Assembly: GCF_002127655.1 (NCBI RefSeq)
Contig: NZ_NEHB01000007.1
Location: 94,291-130,698, forward strand
Reading direction: 5' to 3'
Origin: Janthinobacterium sp. GW456P
GTDB taxonomy: Bacteria; Pseudomonadota; Gammaproteobacteria; Burkholderiales; Burkholderiaceae_D
DNA length: 36,408 bases
The notes beneath the pieces are model-generated. The model had not been told where the DNA came from. It saw nothing but the letters and a program-made list of their open reading frames with translations, and ran no database searches. A program made the position numbers and the translations under genes. Shown one piece after another: positions 24,701 to 34,849 of this stretch (its first letter is position 1; each line of letters opens with the position of its first letter).

Positions 24701-26758
24701 ATGACCCAGCGCAGTCCCGCCTTCATTCATCCTGTTACGCTCGCCCGCCCCATCCATTGCGCCACTCTGCTCCTGCCCTGCCTGCTGTCCTTGGCCGTCA
24801 GCAGCGCCTGGGCCGAAGGCAATGTGGCCGCCGATCCCACCATGAACACGGTGGTCGTCACGGCATCGGGCACGTCCATCGATATCAAGGATGCACCAGC
24901 CAGCATCAGCGTCATCACGCGCGAAGAAATTGAGCGCCAGCCCGTGTATGACTTGAATACCTTGCTGCGCCGCATCCCCGGCGTGACGGGCGGCACCAGC
25001 CCCGTGGGCGAAGAGTCGAAGATCAAGCTGCGCGGCTTGCCCGACAAATACACCTTGATCCTCGTCGACGGCAAGCGCGTGGGCAGCTCGGCCGATACGG
25101 CTTACCGCCCGGACCTGGGCCGCCAGGACTTGAACTGGATCTCGCCCGACATGATCGAGCGCATCGAAGTGGTGCGCGGCCCCATGTCCTCGCTGTACGG
25201 CTCGGACGCCATGGGCGGCGTGATCAACATCATCACGCGCAAGGTGCCGGGCAAATGGAACGGTTCGGCCACGGCCAACTACACGCAGCCGCAGGACAGC
25301 GGCCGCGGCACGGCGCACCAGCTGGGCGTGAACCTGGCTGGTCCCCTGTCGGACACGGTGGGCATGCGCCTGGGCGTGGGCCAGACGCGCCAGAATGCCG
25401 ATGAAAAAGCCATCGGCAAATCGGGCGGCATCGGCGGCGAACGCAACCAGACTGTCTCGGGCCAGCTGAACTGGGCGCTGGACAAGAAGCAGAACCTGTC
25501 GCTGGACGCCAGCTACGGCAGGCAGGAAGCCACCGATTCGACCACGCTCGACGCGGACGGCTACCCGCTGTTCGGCGCCTGGGGCGCGAGCAAGCTGATA
25601 CGCAAGAGCGCCAGCATCGGCTATGAAGGCCGCTGGGACTTCGGCAAGGCCATGGTCAACCTGTACCACAACGATTTCGACAACGAGGTCGCCGGCACGA
25701 TCGCGAAATCCAAGGACAGCACGCTCGATGCCAGCCTGGAAAAACGCGTCGGCTGGGGCGGCATCGAGCAGATGCTGGTGATGGGCGGCCAGTGGAAGCA
25801 CCAGGAACTGACGAACACGGACACCATCGGCACCGTGCCCACCGACTACCTGGGCAACCCCGTGAGCGGCGCCACCCTGTCCGGCACCACCTCGGCCCTG
25901 TTTGCGGAAGATCAATTGTTCCTGCGCGAAAACCTGACGGCCACGGCCGGCCTGCGTCTCGATCACCACAGCAAGTTCGGCAACCATTACAGCCCGCGCC
26001 TGTACCTCGTGTACCACCCGGCCCCCGCCTGGACCATCAAGGGCGGCGTGTCGCAAGGCTTCCGCGCCCCGAGCCTGAAGGAAAACTCGCCGGCGGCGGC
26101 CACGCAGTCGGGCGGACGCGGTTGCGGCAGCCTCAAACCGCTGGGCTATATCACGGGCGGCTGCTACATGGCCGGCAATGCGGACTTGAAGCCGGAAACG
26201 AGCACGGCCGGCGAGATCGGCGTGGCGTGGGAACAGAATGGCTGGGACGTGGGCCTGACGTACTTCCACACGGATTTCAAGAACAAGATCGACTACGCGC
26301 CGCTGGGTTTTTACCAGAAGCAGTGGTGGACCAAAATGACGAATATCCAGAAAGCGCGCACCAGCGGCCTGGAAGCGACGGCCACCATCCCGCTGACGAA
26401 AAACCTGAACTGGCGTAACAACGTGACCTACATGGCGGAAGCGAAAAACCTGACCACGGGCGCCAACCTGCTGTCGACGCCGAAGCTGTCGTGGTATTCG
26501 GCGCTGGGCTGGCAAGTCAACGACCAGCTGTTCGGCGAAGTGTCAGCCCAGTACACGGGCAAGGAACTCGACGCGGGCAAGCTGGCCGACAAGGCCTACA
26601 CCATCGTCGACACGGTCGTATCGTACAAGGTCACGCCCCAGTGGACCGTGCGCGGCGGCGTGCAAAACCTGTTCAAGAAGGGCCCGATGGCCGATGGCCT
26701 GGTCGACTACTACGTGCCGGGACGGCGCATGTTCGTCGGCCTGACCTCACGGTTCTAA
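24701..26758 (+). CDS. TonB-dependent siderophore receptor (CirA/FepA-like)
   Basis: 685-residue outer-membrane receptor. Signal peptide 1-38 ending in SSAWA; a TonB-box-like NTVVVTASG near 49-57; plug domain about 62-175 (DAPASISVITREEIERQPVY, LRRIPGVTGG, IKLRGLPDKYTLILVDGKRV, IERIEVVRGPMSSLYGSDAM, GGVINIITRK); then a 22-strand barrel ending in the aromatic VGLTSRF. The plug resembles those of catecholate-siderophore and colicin I receptors. GGAAAG six bases before ATG 24701. Upstream Fur box supports ferric uptake. Two cysteines in GGRGCGSLKPLGYITGGCYM may close an extracellular loop. It is one of only two plus-strand genes. The exbB/exbD pair at 33167-34209 could energise it; tonB itself is not in the window. 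Confidence 0.92.
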   Translation: MTQRSPAFIHPVTLARPIHCATLLLPCLLSLAVSSAWAEGNVAADPTMNTVVVTASGTSIDIKDAPASISVITREEIERQPVYDLNTLLRRIPGVTGGTSPVGEESKIKLRGLPDKYTLILVDGKRVGSSADTAYRPDLGRQDLNWISPDMIERIEVVRGPMSSLYGSDAMGGVINIITRKVPGKWNGSATANYTQPQDSGRGTAHQLGVNLAGPLSDTVGMRLGVGQTRQNADEKAIGKSGGIGGERNQTVSGQLNWALDKKQNLSLDASYGRQEATDSTTLDADGYPLFGAWGASKLIRKSASIGYEGRWDFGKAMVNLYHNDFDNEVAGTIAKSKDSTLDASLEKRVGWGGIEQMLVMGGQWKHQELTNTDTIGTVPTDYLGNPVSGATLSGTTSALFAEDQLFLRENLTATAGLRLDHHSKFGNHYSPRLYLVYHPAPAWTIKGGVSQGFRAPSLKENSPAAATQSGGRGCGSLKPLGYITGGCYMAGNADLKPETSTAGEIGVAWEQNGWDVGLTYFHTDFKNKIDYAPLGFYQKQWWTKMTNIQKARTSGLEATATIPLTKNLNWRNNVTYMAEAKNLTTGANLLSTPKLSWYSALGWQVNDQLFGEVSAQYTGKELDAGKLADKAYTIVDTVVSYKVTPQWTVRGGVQNLFKKGPMADGLVDYYVPGRRMFVGLTSRF

Positions 26759-27255
26759 TAACGGGGCGGCGGCGTATCGGGCGGCGGCGTGGCCGCATTG
26801 GCCGGCACGCTGCTCAGCATCTGTCCGGCGACGGGCACCTTGTGGCCGCTCGCATACATGCATTGCTGGTAGGCATTATCGTAGCGGCGCTGCATGCCGT
26901 ACGCGGAAGTGTCGGCCGCGCCCGTGCCAGCCAGCGCGCCGAACAGCAAACCCGTGCCCGCGCCCACGCCGGCGCCATGGCCGCCATCGATGGTGGCGCC
27001 GGCCGCCGCCCCCAGCACCGTGCCCAGCGCCGCGCTGCGCACGCCACTGTCGATGCCGGCCTGCTGCGCCGAGCTGCCGCCCAGCTGGCCTTTCGCATAG
27101 CCGCGGCACTGCAGATCGTCGCTGCGGAACTGTTCGAAACTCTTGCCCGTGCCAGGCAAGACCATGGCCGACGGCTCTTCCGGCATCACCGTGCAGGCGG
27201 CCAGCAGCAGCGGCGCCAGCAGGCCGGCACGCCCCATTAACGCTCTCGTATTCAT
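26755..27255 (-). CDS. Glycine-zipper lipoprotein
   Basis: 166 residues. Lipobox LLAAC with Cys21 marks a lipoprotein. Middle part is a glycine zipper (LGTVLGAAAGATIDGG, GAGVGAGTGLLFGALAGTG), followed by RRYDNAYQQCMYASGH, a pattern found in YMGG-type glycine-zipper envelope proteins. The C-terminus is proline-rich (TPPPDTPPPRY). GGAGG before ATG 27255 sets the start; the longer frame to 27297 overlaps the upstream gene. Its stop overlaps the convergent TonB receptor stop by 4 bp. Co-oriented with the upstream small secreted protein 13 bp away, so probably one operon. Function unknown; glycine zippers often insert into membranes. Confidence 0.82.
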   Translation of the reverse strand: MNTRALMGRAGLLAPLLLAACTVMPEEPSAMVLPGTGKSFEQFRSDDLQCRGYAKGQLGGSSAQQAGIDSGVRSAALGTVLGAAAGATIDGGHGAGVGAGTGLLFGALAGTGAADTSAYGMQRRYDNAYQQCMYASGHKVPVAGQMLSSVPANAATPPPDTPPPRY

Positions 27256-27268
27256 GTTGACCTCCCCG

Positions 27269-27649
27269 TCAGCGCACGCTGGCAGGCAGCACGGCACGCC
27301 ATGCCGTACTGCAATTTTTCACGTAGGGATAATAGCCCTGCGGGCGCGCGCAGTAGTACCACATCTGCGCCGTCGGCTCGCCGCCCTGCTCGATGTACAC
27401 GGGTGCCGGCTGCACGATCACTGTGCGCCCATACGGATAGCCATACCACGGGTCGCCATACCAGCCAGGCCTATACCCATACCACCAGGGCGAGCCCACC
27501 CAGACGCCCACGTGCGAATGACCATGGAAGTGGCCGTGATGGCCGTGGAAACCGCCGTGCCGGCCCGGCTCCGCCTGGGCCAACCCGGCAACACCGGCCA
27601 ATATCAGCAGCGCCAGCAGCGCGCCGCCCTTTCTGTTGATGCTGTCCAT
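27269..27649 (-). CDS. Small secreted His/Tyr/Trp-rich protein
   Basis: 126 residues. Signal peptide 1-26 (LLALLILAGVAGLAQA). The mature N-terminus is a His-Gly cluster (HGGFHGHHGHFHGHSH), able to bind metals, followed by WYGYRPGWYGDPWYGYPYG aromatic repeats and a conserved-looking tail MWYYCARPQGYYPYVKNC with two cysteines ending in W-R. Such YYCARPQGYYPYV tails occur widely in proteobacterial envelope proteins of unknown role. AGGAGG precedes ATG 27649. Probably co-transcribed with the glycine-zipper lipoprotein. Confidence 0.8.
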   Translation of the reverse strand: MDSINRKGGALLALLILAGVAGLAQAEPGRHGGFHGHHGHFHGHSHVGVWVGSPWWYGYRPGWYGDPWYGYPYGRTVIVQPAPVYIEQGGEPTAQMWYYCARPQGYYPYVKNCSTAWRAVLPASVR

Positions 27650-27795
27650 GACATCCTCCTGCCTTCCCTGTCAGACTGTAACGCTCACTGCTTCACCCAT
27701 TATTGGCAAGGAGCCGGCACAAGCAAAGCTGCCGTAACAATTGCTCACTTTTGATACGCCGAGGATATGGAAGGCAGGAAAGTTTCAGCAGCGCA

Positions 27796-27833
27796 AAACG
27801 CAAACAGCCCCGCGGCGCGCGCCACGGGGCTGC
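27796..27833 (-). terminator. Intrinsic terminator after hppA
   Basis: CAGCCCCG and CGGGGCTG form the stem base around a GC-rich 12-nt centre that can itself pair (GGCGCGCGCC); on the minus strand it is followed by TTTGCGTTTT. It starts 15 nt after the hppA stop and separates that gene from the small-protein operon. Confidence 0.7.
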
Positions 27834-27848
27834 AGGGGTTCGGGCAGC

Positions 27849-29972
27849 TTATTGCGCCGGCAAGCTTTGCACGGGTGTCGCTGGCGCCAGGATGGGCGGC
27901 ACGGGCGCGTGGACAGGTGCCGGCGCCTTGACGGCCAGCCAGCCCGTGGCCGGCAGCAGCGGCACCAGCAGCAGGGCCACGATATTGATGATCTTGATCA
28001 AGGGATTCACGGCCGGTCCCGCCGTGTCCTTGTACGGGTCGCCCACCGTGTCGCCCGTGACGGCCGCCTTGTGCGCGTCGGAACCCTTGCCGCCGAAGTG
28101 GCCATCCTCGATGTATTTCTTCGCATTGTCCCAGGCGCCGCCGCCCGTGGTCATGGAAATGGCCACGAACAGGCCCGTGACGATGGTGCCCATCAGCAGG
28201 CCGCCGAGCGCCGCCGGCCCCAGCAGCATGCCCACGACGATGGGCACCACCACCGGCAGCAGCGATGGCACGATCATTTCGCGGATGGCCGACGCCGTCA
28301 GCATGTCGACGGCCTTGTCGTATTCGGGCCGCGCCGTGCCTTCCATGATGCCCTTGATGTCGCGGAACTGCCGGCGCACCTCGACCACCACGGCGCCGGC
28401 CGCGCGGCCCACGGCTTCCATCGCCATGGCGCCGAACAGGTACGGTATCAGGCCGCCGATGAACAGGCCGACGATGACCATCGGATTCGACAAGTCAAAA
28501 GTGATGTGCTGGCCCACGGATTCGAGCGCATGCGTATAGTCGGCAAACAGCACCAGCGCGGCCAGGCCGGCCGAGCCGATGGCGTAGCCCTTGGTGACGG
28601 CCTTGGTGGTGTTGCCGACGGCGTCGAGCGGATCGGTGATGGCGCGCACGGAGTCGGGCAAGCCCGACATTTCCGCGATGCCGCCCGCGTTATCGGTGAT
28701 GGGGCCATACGCGTCGAGGGCGACGATGATGCCCGCCATCGACAGCATCGAGGTGGCCGCAATGGCGATGCCGTACAGGCCGGCCAATTGATACGAGACG
28801 AGGATGGCGATGCAGACGGCCAGCACCGGATACGCGCTGGACTTCATCGACACGCCCAGGCCGGCGATGATATTCGTGCCGTGGCCCGTCGTCGACGCTT
28901 CGGCGATGTGGCGCACGGGCTTGAAGTCCGTGCCCGTGTAGTACTCGGTGATGTACACCATCAGGCCCGTGAGCACGATGCCGACGACGGTGGCGCCCAG
29001 CATCTTGTAGCGCATGGCGTCGTCGGGCCACAGCAGCCACGTCACCACGGCAAAGCCGACCAGCGACAGGCCGGCGGCCCACCACAGTCCCGTGTACAGG
29101 GCGGACATGATTTTCTTGCCCGGAGCCGTTTTGACCATCGAGCAGCCGACGATGGAGGCGAGGATGGACACGGCGCCCAGCAGCAGCGGATAGATGATGG
29201 CATTGCTGCTCGCTTCGGCCATCAGCAGCGCGCCCAGCAGCATGGTGGCGATCAGGGTCACGACATAGGTTTCGAACAAGTCGGCCGCCATGCCGGCGCA
29301 GTCGCCCACGTTGTCGCCCACGTTGTCCGCGATCACGGCCGGGTTGCGCGGGTCGTCCTCGGGAATGCCCGCTTCCACCTTGCCGACCAGGTCCGCGCCC
29401 ACGTCGGCGCCCTTGGTGAAGATGCCGCCGCCGAGGCGCGCGAAGATGGAAATGAGCGAAGCGCCGAAGGCCAGGCCGATCAGGGGCTTGATCAGGTCAT
29501 GCTGCGTCAGGCCAGGTGCGCCCGTCGTCACCAGCAGCCAGTAGAACAGGGTCACGCCCAGCAAGCCCAGACCGACCACCAGCATGCCGGTGATCGCGCC
29601 GCCCTTGAAGGCCACGTTCAACGCCTGGTTGATGCCCAGGGTGGCCGCCTGCGCCGTGCGCACATTGGCCCGCACCGACACATTCATGCCGATGAAGCCG
29701 CAGGCGCCCGACAGCACGGCGCCGATCAGAAAGCCCAGCGCCGTATGCAGGCCGAGCAAGACATAGATGGCGATCAGCAGCACCACGCCCACAAACGCGA
29801 TAGTGCGGTACTGGCGCGCCAGATAAGCGGCCGCGCCCTGCTGGATGGCCAGCGCGATTTCCTGCATGCGCGCGTTGCCCGGATCCTGGCGCAGGATCCA
29901 GCTACGCGACACCAAACCATAGATGACTGCGACCACGCCGCAGGCTACCGCAAACCACAAACTGGCTGCCAT
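27849..29972 (-). CDS. hppA: Membrane-bound proton-pumping pyrophosphatase, K+-independent type
   Basis: 707-residue polytopic enzyme that couples hydrolysis of cytoplasmic pyrophosphate to H+ export. Signature [21 protein letters not shown] followed by [20 protein letters not shown], and the later [20 protein letters not shown] and [21 protein letters not shown]. Lys457 in [10 protein letters not shown] occupies the position that is Ala in K+-dependent enzymes, so it should be the K+-independent H+-PPase class. The last 35 residues are Pro/Ala-rich ([18 protein letters not shown]). AAGGGGA precedes ATG 29972. Transcribed alone: terminators flank both ends. Confidence 0.95.
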   Translation of the reverse strand: MAASLWFAVACGVVAVIYGLVSRSWILRQDPGNARMQEIALAIQQGAAAYLARQYRTIAFVGVVLLIAIYVLLGLHTALGFLIGAVLSGACGFIGMNVSVRANVRTAQAATLGINQALNVAFKGGAITGMLVVGLGLLGVTLFYWLLVTTGAPGLTQHDLIKPLIGLAFGASLISIFARLGGGIFTKGADVGADLVGKVEAGIPEDDPRNPAVIADNVGDNVGDCAGMAADLFETYVVTLIATMLLGALLMAEASSNAIIYPLLLGAVSILASIVGCSMVKTAPGKKIMSALYTGLWWAAGLSLVGFAVVTWLLWPDDAMRYKMLGATVVGIVLTGLMVYITEYYTGTDFKPVRHIAEASTTGHGTNIIAGLGVSMKSSAYPVLAVCIAILVSYQLAGLYGIAIAATSMLSMAGIIVALDAYGPITDNAGGIAEMSGLPDSVRAITDPLDAVGNTTKAVTKGYAIGSAGLAALVLFADYTHALESVGQHITFDLSNPMVIVGLFIGGLIPYLFGAMAMEAVGRAAGAVVVEVRRQFRDIKGIMEGTARPEYDKAVDMLTASAIREMIVPSLLPVVVPIVVGMLLGPAALGGLLMGTIVTGLFVAISMTTGGGAWDNAKKYIEDGHFGGKGSDAHKAAVTGDTVGDPYKDTAGPAVNPLIKIINIVALLLVPLLPATGWLAVKAPAPVHAPVPPILAPATPVQSLPAQ

Positions 29973-30127
29973 ATCGTCCCCTTCTGTTTTTATCCGACGT
30001 CATTGCCAACAGCTGCAGACCGCACCGGGTAGGCACGCGCAGCCAGGAAAACACGACCTGCAAAAAACTTCAACTACGAAAACGTAAGGCATACAGCCAT
30101 GCTTGCAGTCTGCCTGAAAAGCGGGCA

Positions 30128-30157
30128 CAAAAAAAGCGGACACTGAGGTCCGCTTTT
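30128..30157 (-). terminator. Intrinsic terminator after adk
   Basis: AAAAGCGGAC-ACTGAG-GTCCGCTTTT is a perfect 10-bp inverted repeat with 6-nt loop; the minus strand continues in a T-run (seven T). It lies 11 nt after the adk stop. The plus strand also reads into TTTTC, so weak bidirectional action is possible. Confidence 0.85.
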
Positions 30158-30167
30158 CAAAAACTGC

Positions 30168-30887
<720 letters not shown>

Positions 30888-31019
30888 CTATGGCTATCTT
30901 TCCCTACGAAACTTACCACAAAAAATCCCCGGAACGCCAGTTTGCTGTCGAATTGCTATGCCCTGATTGATCAAAGCCAGCAATTAGCGAAGCAGACGTT
31001 TCAAAATGTGGTTTTTGCT

Positions 31020-31050
31020 GCAGGCATACAAACTATATTTGCATGCCTGC
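31020..31050 (-). terminator. Hairpin after kdsB
   Basis: Left arm GCAGGCATACAAA and right arm TTTGCATGCCTGC form a 13-bp stem with 5-nt loop (one G-U pair in minus-strand RNA), 17 nt after the kdsB stop. There is no T-run, so it may protect the 3' end or end transcription with Rho. The remaining 30825-31019 shows nothing else beyond AT-rich sequence upstream of adk. Confidence 0.5.
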
Positions 31051-31067
31051 CGTTTTGCGGGTAGCGC

Positions 31068-31823
31068 TTACAGGTTGCGGTAGTGCGCCTGGACGCGTTG
31101 TAAATCTTCCGGCGTGTCCACGCCGGCGGCCGGGGCCGAGTCCGTGACATGCACGGCGATGGCGTAACCGTGCCACAACACGCGCAGCTGCTCCAGCGCC
31201 TCGATCGCTTCCAGCGGCGACGCGGACAATTGCGGATATTCTTGCAGGAAGGCATTGCTGTACGCATACAGGCCGATATGGCGCAGAGGAACGTAGCCTT
31301 GCGGCAGGTTTTCACGGGACTGGGCGAAGCCGTCGCGGTGCCAGGGGATGGTGGCGCGCGAAAAATACAAGGCGCGGTTTGCCTTGTCCAGCACGACCTT
31401 GACGACATTCGGATTGAAGGCCTCAAGCACGTCATGCAGCGGATGGGCGCACGTGGCCATGGGGACGGCCGAGCTGATCTGCGCCGCGCAGGCGGCCAGC
31501 AGGGCCGGATCGATCAGCGGTTCGTCGCCCTGCAGGTTGACGACGACGGCGTCCGGCGGCAACGCCAAGGTGCGCGCCACCTCGGCGATGCGGTCCGTGC
31601 CCGACGGATGGTCGCTGCGCGTCATGCACACTTCCACGCCATGCGCGGCGCAGGCGTCGCGGATGGATTCATGGTCGGTGGCGACGATGACGCGCGCGGC
31701 GCCAGCGAGCGCCGCCTGCTCGGCCACGCGCACCACCATGGGCTTGCCGCCCAGGTCAGCCAGCGGCTTGTTCGGCAGGCGCGTCGACGCCAGGCGGGCC
31801 GGGATGATGACGATAAACGCCAT
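31068..31823 (-). CDS. kdsB: 3-deoxy-manno-octulosonate cytidylyltransferase
   Basis: 251 residues, typical length. [24 protein letters not shown] at the N-terminus is the CTP-binding signature; [43 protein letters not shown] and [15 protein letters not shown] follow. It activates Kdo as CMP-Kdo for lipopolysaccharide inner core. Start 31823 ([10 protein letters not shown]) has GGAA upstream; the frame open to 31919 overlaps the previous gene and is not supported. Begins 2 bp after the Trm112-like gene stop, in the lpxK-kdsB lipid A/Kdo cluster. Confidence 0.96.
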   Translation of the reverse strand: MAFIVIIPARLASTRLPNKPLADLGGKPMVVRVAEQAALAGAARVIVATDHESIRDACAAHGVEVCMTRSDHPSGTDRIAEVARTLALPPDAVVVNLQGDEPLIDPALLAACAAQISSAVPMATCAHPLHDVLEAFNPNVVKVVLDKANRALYFSRATIPWHRDGFAQSRENLPQGYVPLRHIGLYAYSNAFLQEYPQLSASPLEAIEALEQLRVLWHGYAIAVHVTDSAPAAGVDTPEDLQRVQAHYRNL

Positions 31824-31825
31824 CG

Positions 31826-32002
31826 TTATTCCACTGCGTCTTGCAGGGTGCGCGCTTCGTCCGCCCACATGATGGGGATGCCATCGCGGATAGGATAGGC
31901 GAGGCGGTCGGCGCGGCAAATCAGTTCCTGCGCCTTCTTATCGTGTTCAAGCGGGCCCTTGCAAACAGGGCAGACCAGGATATCAAGCAGTCGAGCGTCC
32001 AC
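31826..32002 (-). CDS. Trm112/YcaR family small protein
   Basis: 58 residues: [20 protein letters not shown] (Cys pair of the zinc-ribbon-like motif), [20 protein letters not shown] and a short acidic tail. This UPF0434/Trm112-like family regularly lies between lpxK and kdsB. Trm112 proteins activate methyltransferases; the bacterial role is not settled. GTG start at 32002 with GGAG eight bases upstream gives the standard family length, while the frame to 32104 lies inside lpxK. It overlaps the end of lpxK by 20 bp, so translation is coupled. Confidence 0.88.
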   Translation of the reverse strand: MDARLLDILVCPVCKGPLEHDKKAQELICRADRLAYPIRDGIPIMWADEARTLQDAVE

Positions 32003-33050
32003 GACATTTCTCCACAATTTGTTGGGCCAGCGCGCTATCGATGCGCGCACTGACGGGGACGACCCACAGTCTCGGGTCATCTTTGAGATATTCAATTTGC
32101 GCACATTTTACTGCATCCTTCTCGGTGATCAAGATCACATCCGTGTCGAGTGCCGCAAATGGCTGGTCGAGAAAGTCGTGATGGTCGGGCAAGGGCAGTT
32201 CCGCGAAGTCCAGTCCGGCCCCGCGCAGCATGGCAAAGAAGCGCCCGGGGTTGCCGATGCCAGCCGCCGCCACGATGCGCCGGCCACTGGCCGCCAGGGT
32301 TGCAAGCGTCATGCGTTCGCTGCGGTCTGTCAGGCGTTCGGCCAGGCCGCCATCGAGCCGCATCTGTACCACCAGGCCGCCCTTGGGCGCGACCTTGTCC
32401 ACCAGCGCCGGCGCCAGCGCGGACGCATTGATCACCGTCACGTCGCGCCGGCGACGCGGCGATTCGCGCAGCGGGCCAGCCGGCAGCAGCCAGCCATTGC
32501 CCGCGCCGCGGCCGTCGAACAGCACGATTTCCACGTCGCGCCGCAAGGCGTAATGCTGCAAGCCGTCGTCCGTCACCAGCACGTCGACGTCCGGGTGCGC
32601 GGCCAGCAGCGCCCTGCCCGCTTGCGCACGGTCGCGTCCCACCATCACGGGACAGCCGCCGCGCTGGAAGATCAGCAGCGGCTCGTCGCCCACCTGCTGC
32701 GGCGTGGAGGTGGCGGTGACGGCGCGCGGCGAACGGTCGGCGCTGCCATGGCCGCGCGAAATCACGCCCGGGCGCATGCCCGCGTCGCGCAAGGCTTGCA
32801 CCAGCCAGATCGTCAGCGGCGTCTTGCCGGTGCCGCCGATAAAGATATTGCCGACGACGACGACGGGCACGGGCAGGCGCGCCGATGTCAGGATGTTTGC
32901 CCGGTACAAACCGCGCCGCACGGCGCTCAGGGCGCCGAACAACAGGGAGACAGGCCACAGCGCGCACGCCAGCGGCCCGCGCGTCAGCCAGGCGCGGGTC
33001 AATCTGGTTTCAAGCTTGGCGGGGGAGGATGTGGGCATGGGGGAAGACAT
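31983..33050 (-). CDS. lpxK: Tetraacyldisaccharide 4'-kinase
   Basis: 355 residues with an N-terminal membrane-associated helix ([19 protein letters not shown]) and Walker [38 protein letters not shown] (DDGLQH signature) and ITEKDAVKC complete the family pattern. It phosphorylates the lipid A precursor at the 4' position on the inner membrane. The frame is open to 33104, but residues upstream of 33050 are encoded by a BIME-like repeat; starts at 33050 ([10 protein letters not shown]) or 33038 (MPTSSPAK) are more likely. Neither has a strong ribosome site. Confidence 0.9.
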   Translation of the reverse strand: MSSPMPTSSPAKLETRLTRAWLTRGPLACALWPVSLLFGALSAVRRGLYRANILTSARLPVPVVVVGNIFIGGTGKTPLTIWLVQALRDAGMRPGVISRGHGSADRSPRAVTATSTPQQVGDEPLLIFQRGGCPVMVGRDRAQAGRALLAAHPDVDVLVTDDGLQHYALRRDVEIVLFDGRGAGNGWLLPAGPLRESPRRRRDVTVINASALAPALVDKVAPKGGLVVQMRLDGGLAERLTDRSERMTLATLAASGRRIVAAAGIGNPGRFFAMLRGAGLDFAELPLPDHHDFLDQPFAALDTDVILITEKDAVKCAQIEYLKDDPRLWVVPVSARIDSALAQQIVEKCRGRSTA

Positions 33051-33059
33051 AAAAATGGT

Positions 33060-33155
33060 GTAGGTCGGATGAGCCGCGCCGCCAGGCGCAGCGTAATCCG
33101 ACATGCTCGGCTGCGGCTTGTGTCGGCTTACGCCGTTCCGGCCAAGCCGACCTAC
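33060..33155. repeat. BIME-like pair of inverted REP elements
   Basis: Two related palindromic units face each other: 33060-33103 starts GTAGGTCGGAT and ends GCGTAATCCGACA; 33121-33155 starts TGTCGGCTTACGCC and ends GCCGACCTAC. The outer ends GTAGGTCGG/CCGACCTAC are exact complements, as are the inner TAAKCCGACA/TGTCGG ends. It fills the gap between exbD and lpxK. Units beginning GTAGGTCGGAT and ending TCCGACA are common as dispersed REP elements in proteobacteria. Confidence 0.8.
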
Positions 33156-33166
33156 GGGTCTGCTGA

Positions 33167-33607
33167 TTACTTGCCGCCCGCCTGCGCCGCAAACGTCAGC
33201 TTTTCATAGCCGGCCAGGCGCGCCGCTTCCATGACGTGGATGACCATCTGATGCATGGCGAACTGGTCGGCATTGACCACCACCACAGGCGTCTGCGCGG
33301 GCGGCTTGCCGCCGTTGGCCGCCTTGGCCGCGTTCTGCAGGGCGTCGGCCAGGCCGGCCACGTCGCGGAACGATATGGGTTCGCGGTTGACCGTGTAATT
33401 GCCCTTGGCATCGACGGTGACGTCGATCTGCTGCGGCTTCTCCTTGGCCTGCTCGGCGTCGGCCGTCGGCAAGGTGATCTGCAACTCCGTAAACTTGCTG
33501 TAGGTGGTGCTGACCATCAGGAAGATCAGGATCACCAGCAGCACGTCGATGAAGGGGATCAGGTTGATTTCGGGGTCTTCACGCCCCTTGCCTTTGCGGA
33601 AGTTCAT
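33167..33607 (-). CDS. exbD: ExbD/TolR family biopolymer transport protein
   Basis: 146 residues: short basic cytoplasmic N-terminus, one membrane helix 17-36 (IPFIDVLLVILIFLMVST) with the proton-path Asp21 in FIDV, and a periplasmic domain with the sequence YTVNREPISFRDVAGLADAL and VVVNADQFAMHQMVIHVMEAA. With ExbB it uses the proton gradient to drive TonB-dependent transport. The ATG overlaps the exbB stop (ATGA). Followed by a BIME-like repeat and lpxK. Confidence 0.92.
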   Translation of the reverse strand: MNFRKGKGREDPEINLIPFIDVLLVILIFLMVSTTYSKFTELQITLPTADAEQAKEKPQQIDVTVDAKGNYTVNREPISFRDVAGLADALQNAAKAANGGKPPAQTPVVVVNADQFAMHQMVIHVMEAARLAGYEKLTFAAQAGGK

Positions 33608-34209
33608 TTGCGGCCACTGTGGACGATGTCGACGAACTTGACCGCTTGCTGCTCCATGTCAATGACGAAGCTGTCGACGAGGGCGCGGAAGTGGCGATAG
33701 AAGACCAGGGTCGGCATGGCGATGGCCAGGCCGAAGCCCGTGTTATACAGCGCCACCGAAATACCGTGGGCCAGCTGGGCGGGATTCGAGCCGCTGGCGT
33801 TTTGCGAGCCGAAGATTTCGATCATGCCCACCACCGTGCCGAACAGCCCCATCAGCGGCGCCAGGGTGGCGATGGTGCCCAGGGTCGTCAGGAACCGCTC
33901 CAGCGTGTGGGCCACGCCGCTGCCGGCCTCTTCGATCGATTCCTTCATCACCTCGCGCGGCGCGTCGACATTGCGCAAGGCGGCGGCCAGCACCACGCCC
34001 AGCGGCGAATTGTCTTCCAGCTTGGCCACCGTATCCGGCGTGATCTTGCCGCTGCGATATACCTGCACCACTTCATCGAACAGCTTGCGGGGCAGTATCT
34101 TGGCGCGTCGCAAATACAGCAGGCGCTCGATGATCAGCGCCAGGGCGACGATGGAAGCGATTAACAACAGCCAGATGGGCCAGCCAGCGGCTTGAAATAT
34201 AGCGAGCAA
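33604..34209 (-). CDS. exbB: MotA/TolQ/ExbB proton channel family protein
   Basis: 201 residues starting MLAIFQAAGWPIWLLLIASI. Three membrane segments: about 8-28, 110-135 (LGTIATLAPLMGLFGTVVGMIEIF) and 155-180 (ISVALYNTGFGLAIAMPTLVFY), with the pore motif AxxAPLMGLFGTV. ExbB homolog forming the channel with ExbD. No ATG is close to the conserved N-terminus; TTG at 34209 with GGAG six bases before it is chosen. The frame stays open to 34449, but that stretch is non-coding and overlaps the first copy of the DnaA-box repeat. Its promoter likely lies at 34255-34290 (TACAAT near 34260). Confidence 0.9.
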   Translation of the reverse strand: MLAIFQAAGWPIWLLLIASIVALALIIERLLYLRRAKILPRKLFDEVVQVYRSGKITPDTVAKLEDNSPLGVVLAAALRNVDAPREVMKESIEEAGSGVAHTLERFLTTLGTIATLAPLMGLFGTVVGMIEIFGSQNASGSNPAQLAHGISVALYNTGFGLAIAMPTLVFYRHFRALVDSFVIDMEQQAVKFVDIVHSGRK

Positions 34210-34354
34210 AAGAAACTCCTGATAAAGGGAAGGCGATGGACCGCCCGGACAGCCTGTATTGTACCGAGCGCCGAAGACCGATGGTACGTGCGCGCAGGAA
34301 TGGCGCAATGTAGCGCGTTGCCGCCCCGGCGGCAAGTGGCGCCTGCATGTGCCC

Positions 34355-34363
34355 TTATCCACA
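34355..34363 (+). promoter_or_regulatory. Exact DnaA box outside the repeat array
   Basis: TTATCCACA in plus orientation, 46 bp before the DnaA-box-like 9-mer of the first repeat unit and in the opposite orientation to it. It is not part of a recognisable repeat unit. Confidence 0.7.
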
Positions 34364-34393
34364 CCACGCGGCGGGCCGGTGCTCCAGCGCACA

Positions 34394-34430
34394 GTTTTGC
34401 ACATTTTATGTGGATAAGATTGTGAGCAAG
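34394..34430 (+). repeat. Array unit 1 core
   Basis: Core of the TTTT/GTGAGC subtype with exact DnaA-box complement at 34409-34417. Its second block begins CATTGATTTATAT at 34452. A near-match TTATCGACA follows at 34503-34511. Confidence 0.85.
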
Positions 34431-34543
34431 CATGAAGTCCATCATACAAGCCATTGATTTATATGAAGATTATCATGCTGCGCAAAATACAGGCATAGCA
34501 GCTTATCGACAGTAGTCAATGTCAATAAGTTAATACTTGCGGA

Positions 34544-34580
34544 GTTCTGCACATTTACTGTGGACAAGATTGTGCGCAAA
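34544..34580 (+). repeat. Array unit 2 core
   Basis: Core of the TTCT/GTGCGC subtype; the 9-mer is TGTGGACAA (34559-34567), one mismatch from consensus. Second block begins CATTGATTTTAAAGGA at 34601. Confidence 0.85.
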
Positions 34581-34679
34581 GCCGTGAAATTGAATTAAGC
34601 CATTGATTTTAAAGGAAATTAATTCAATGAGTAAAAAAGTGGCAACCGGTGCGCAATCGGCGGCAGATGGAGCGTCAAA

Positions 34680-34716
34680 GTTCTGCACACAATCTGTGGA
34701 CAAGATTGTGCGCAAG
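34680..34716 (+). repeat. Array unit 3 core
   Basis: TTCT/GTGCGC subtype with TGTGGACAA at 34695-34703. Second block starts CATTGATTTATAT at 34739 and ends in AAAAATGTAGCAAGG. Confidence 0.85.
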
Positions 34717-34849
34717 CGCACAGATAAGCGCTAAGTACATTGATTTATATCGTTTTTATTGCCCTGCATAAAAATGTAGCAAGGGCTGGAAAGCACGGTT
34801 TTCAGCATCACATTTCACTGCAAAAAGGCAGTTTTCCACGGCGAACGCA

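Noticed and set aside
24644..26515. A 623-codon minus-strand frame
   Set aside because: Opposite strand of the TonB-dependent receptor; no motif and atypical composition.
33051..33104. Longer N-terminus for lpxK
   Set aside because: These codons come from the BIME-like repeat and do not resemble the family.
34210..34449. Longer N-terminus for exbB from ATG 34449
   Set aside because: It reads through the first repeat core and basic, Cys-rich nonsense; TTG 34209 has a proper ribosome site and fits the family.
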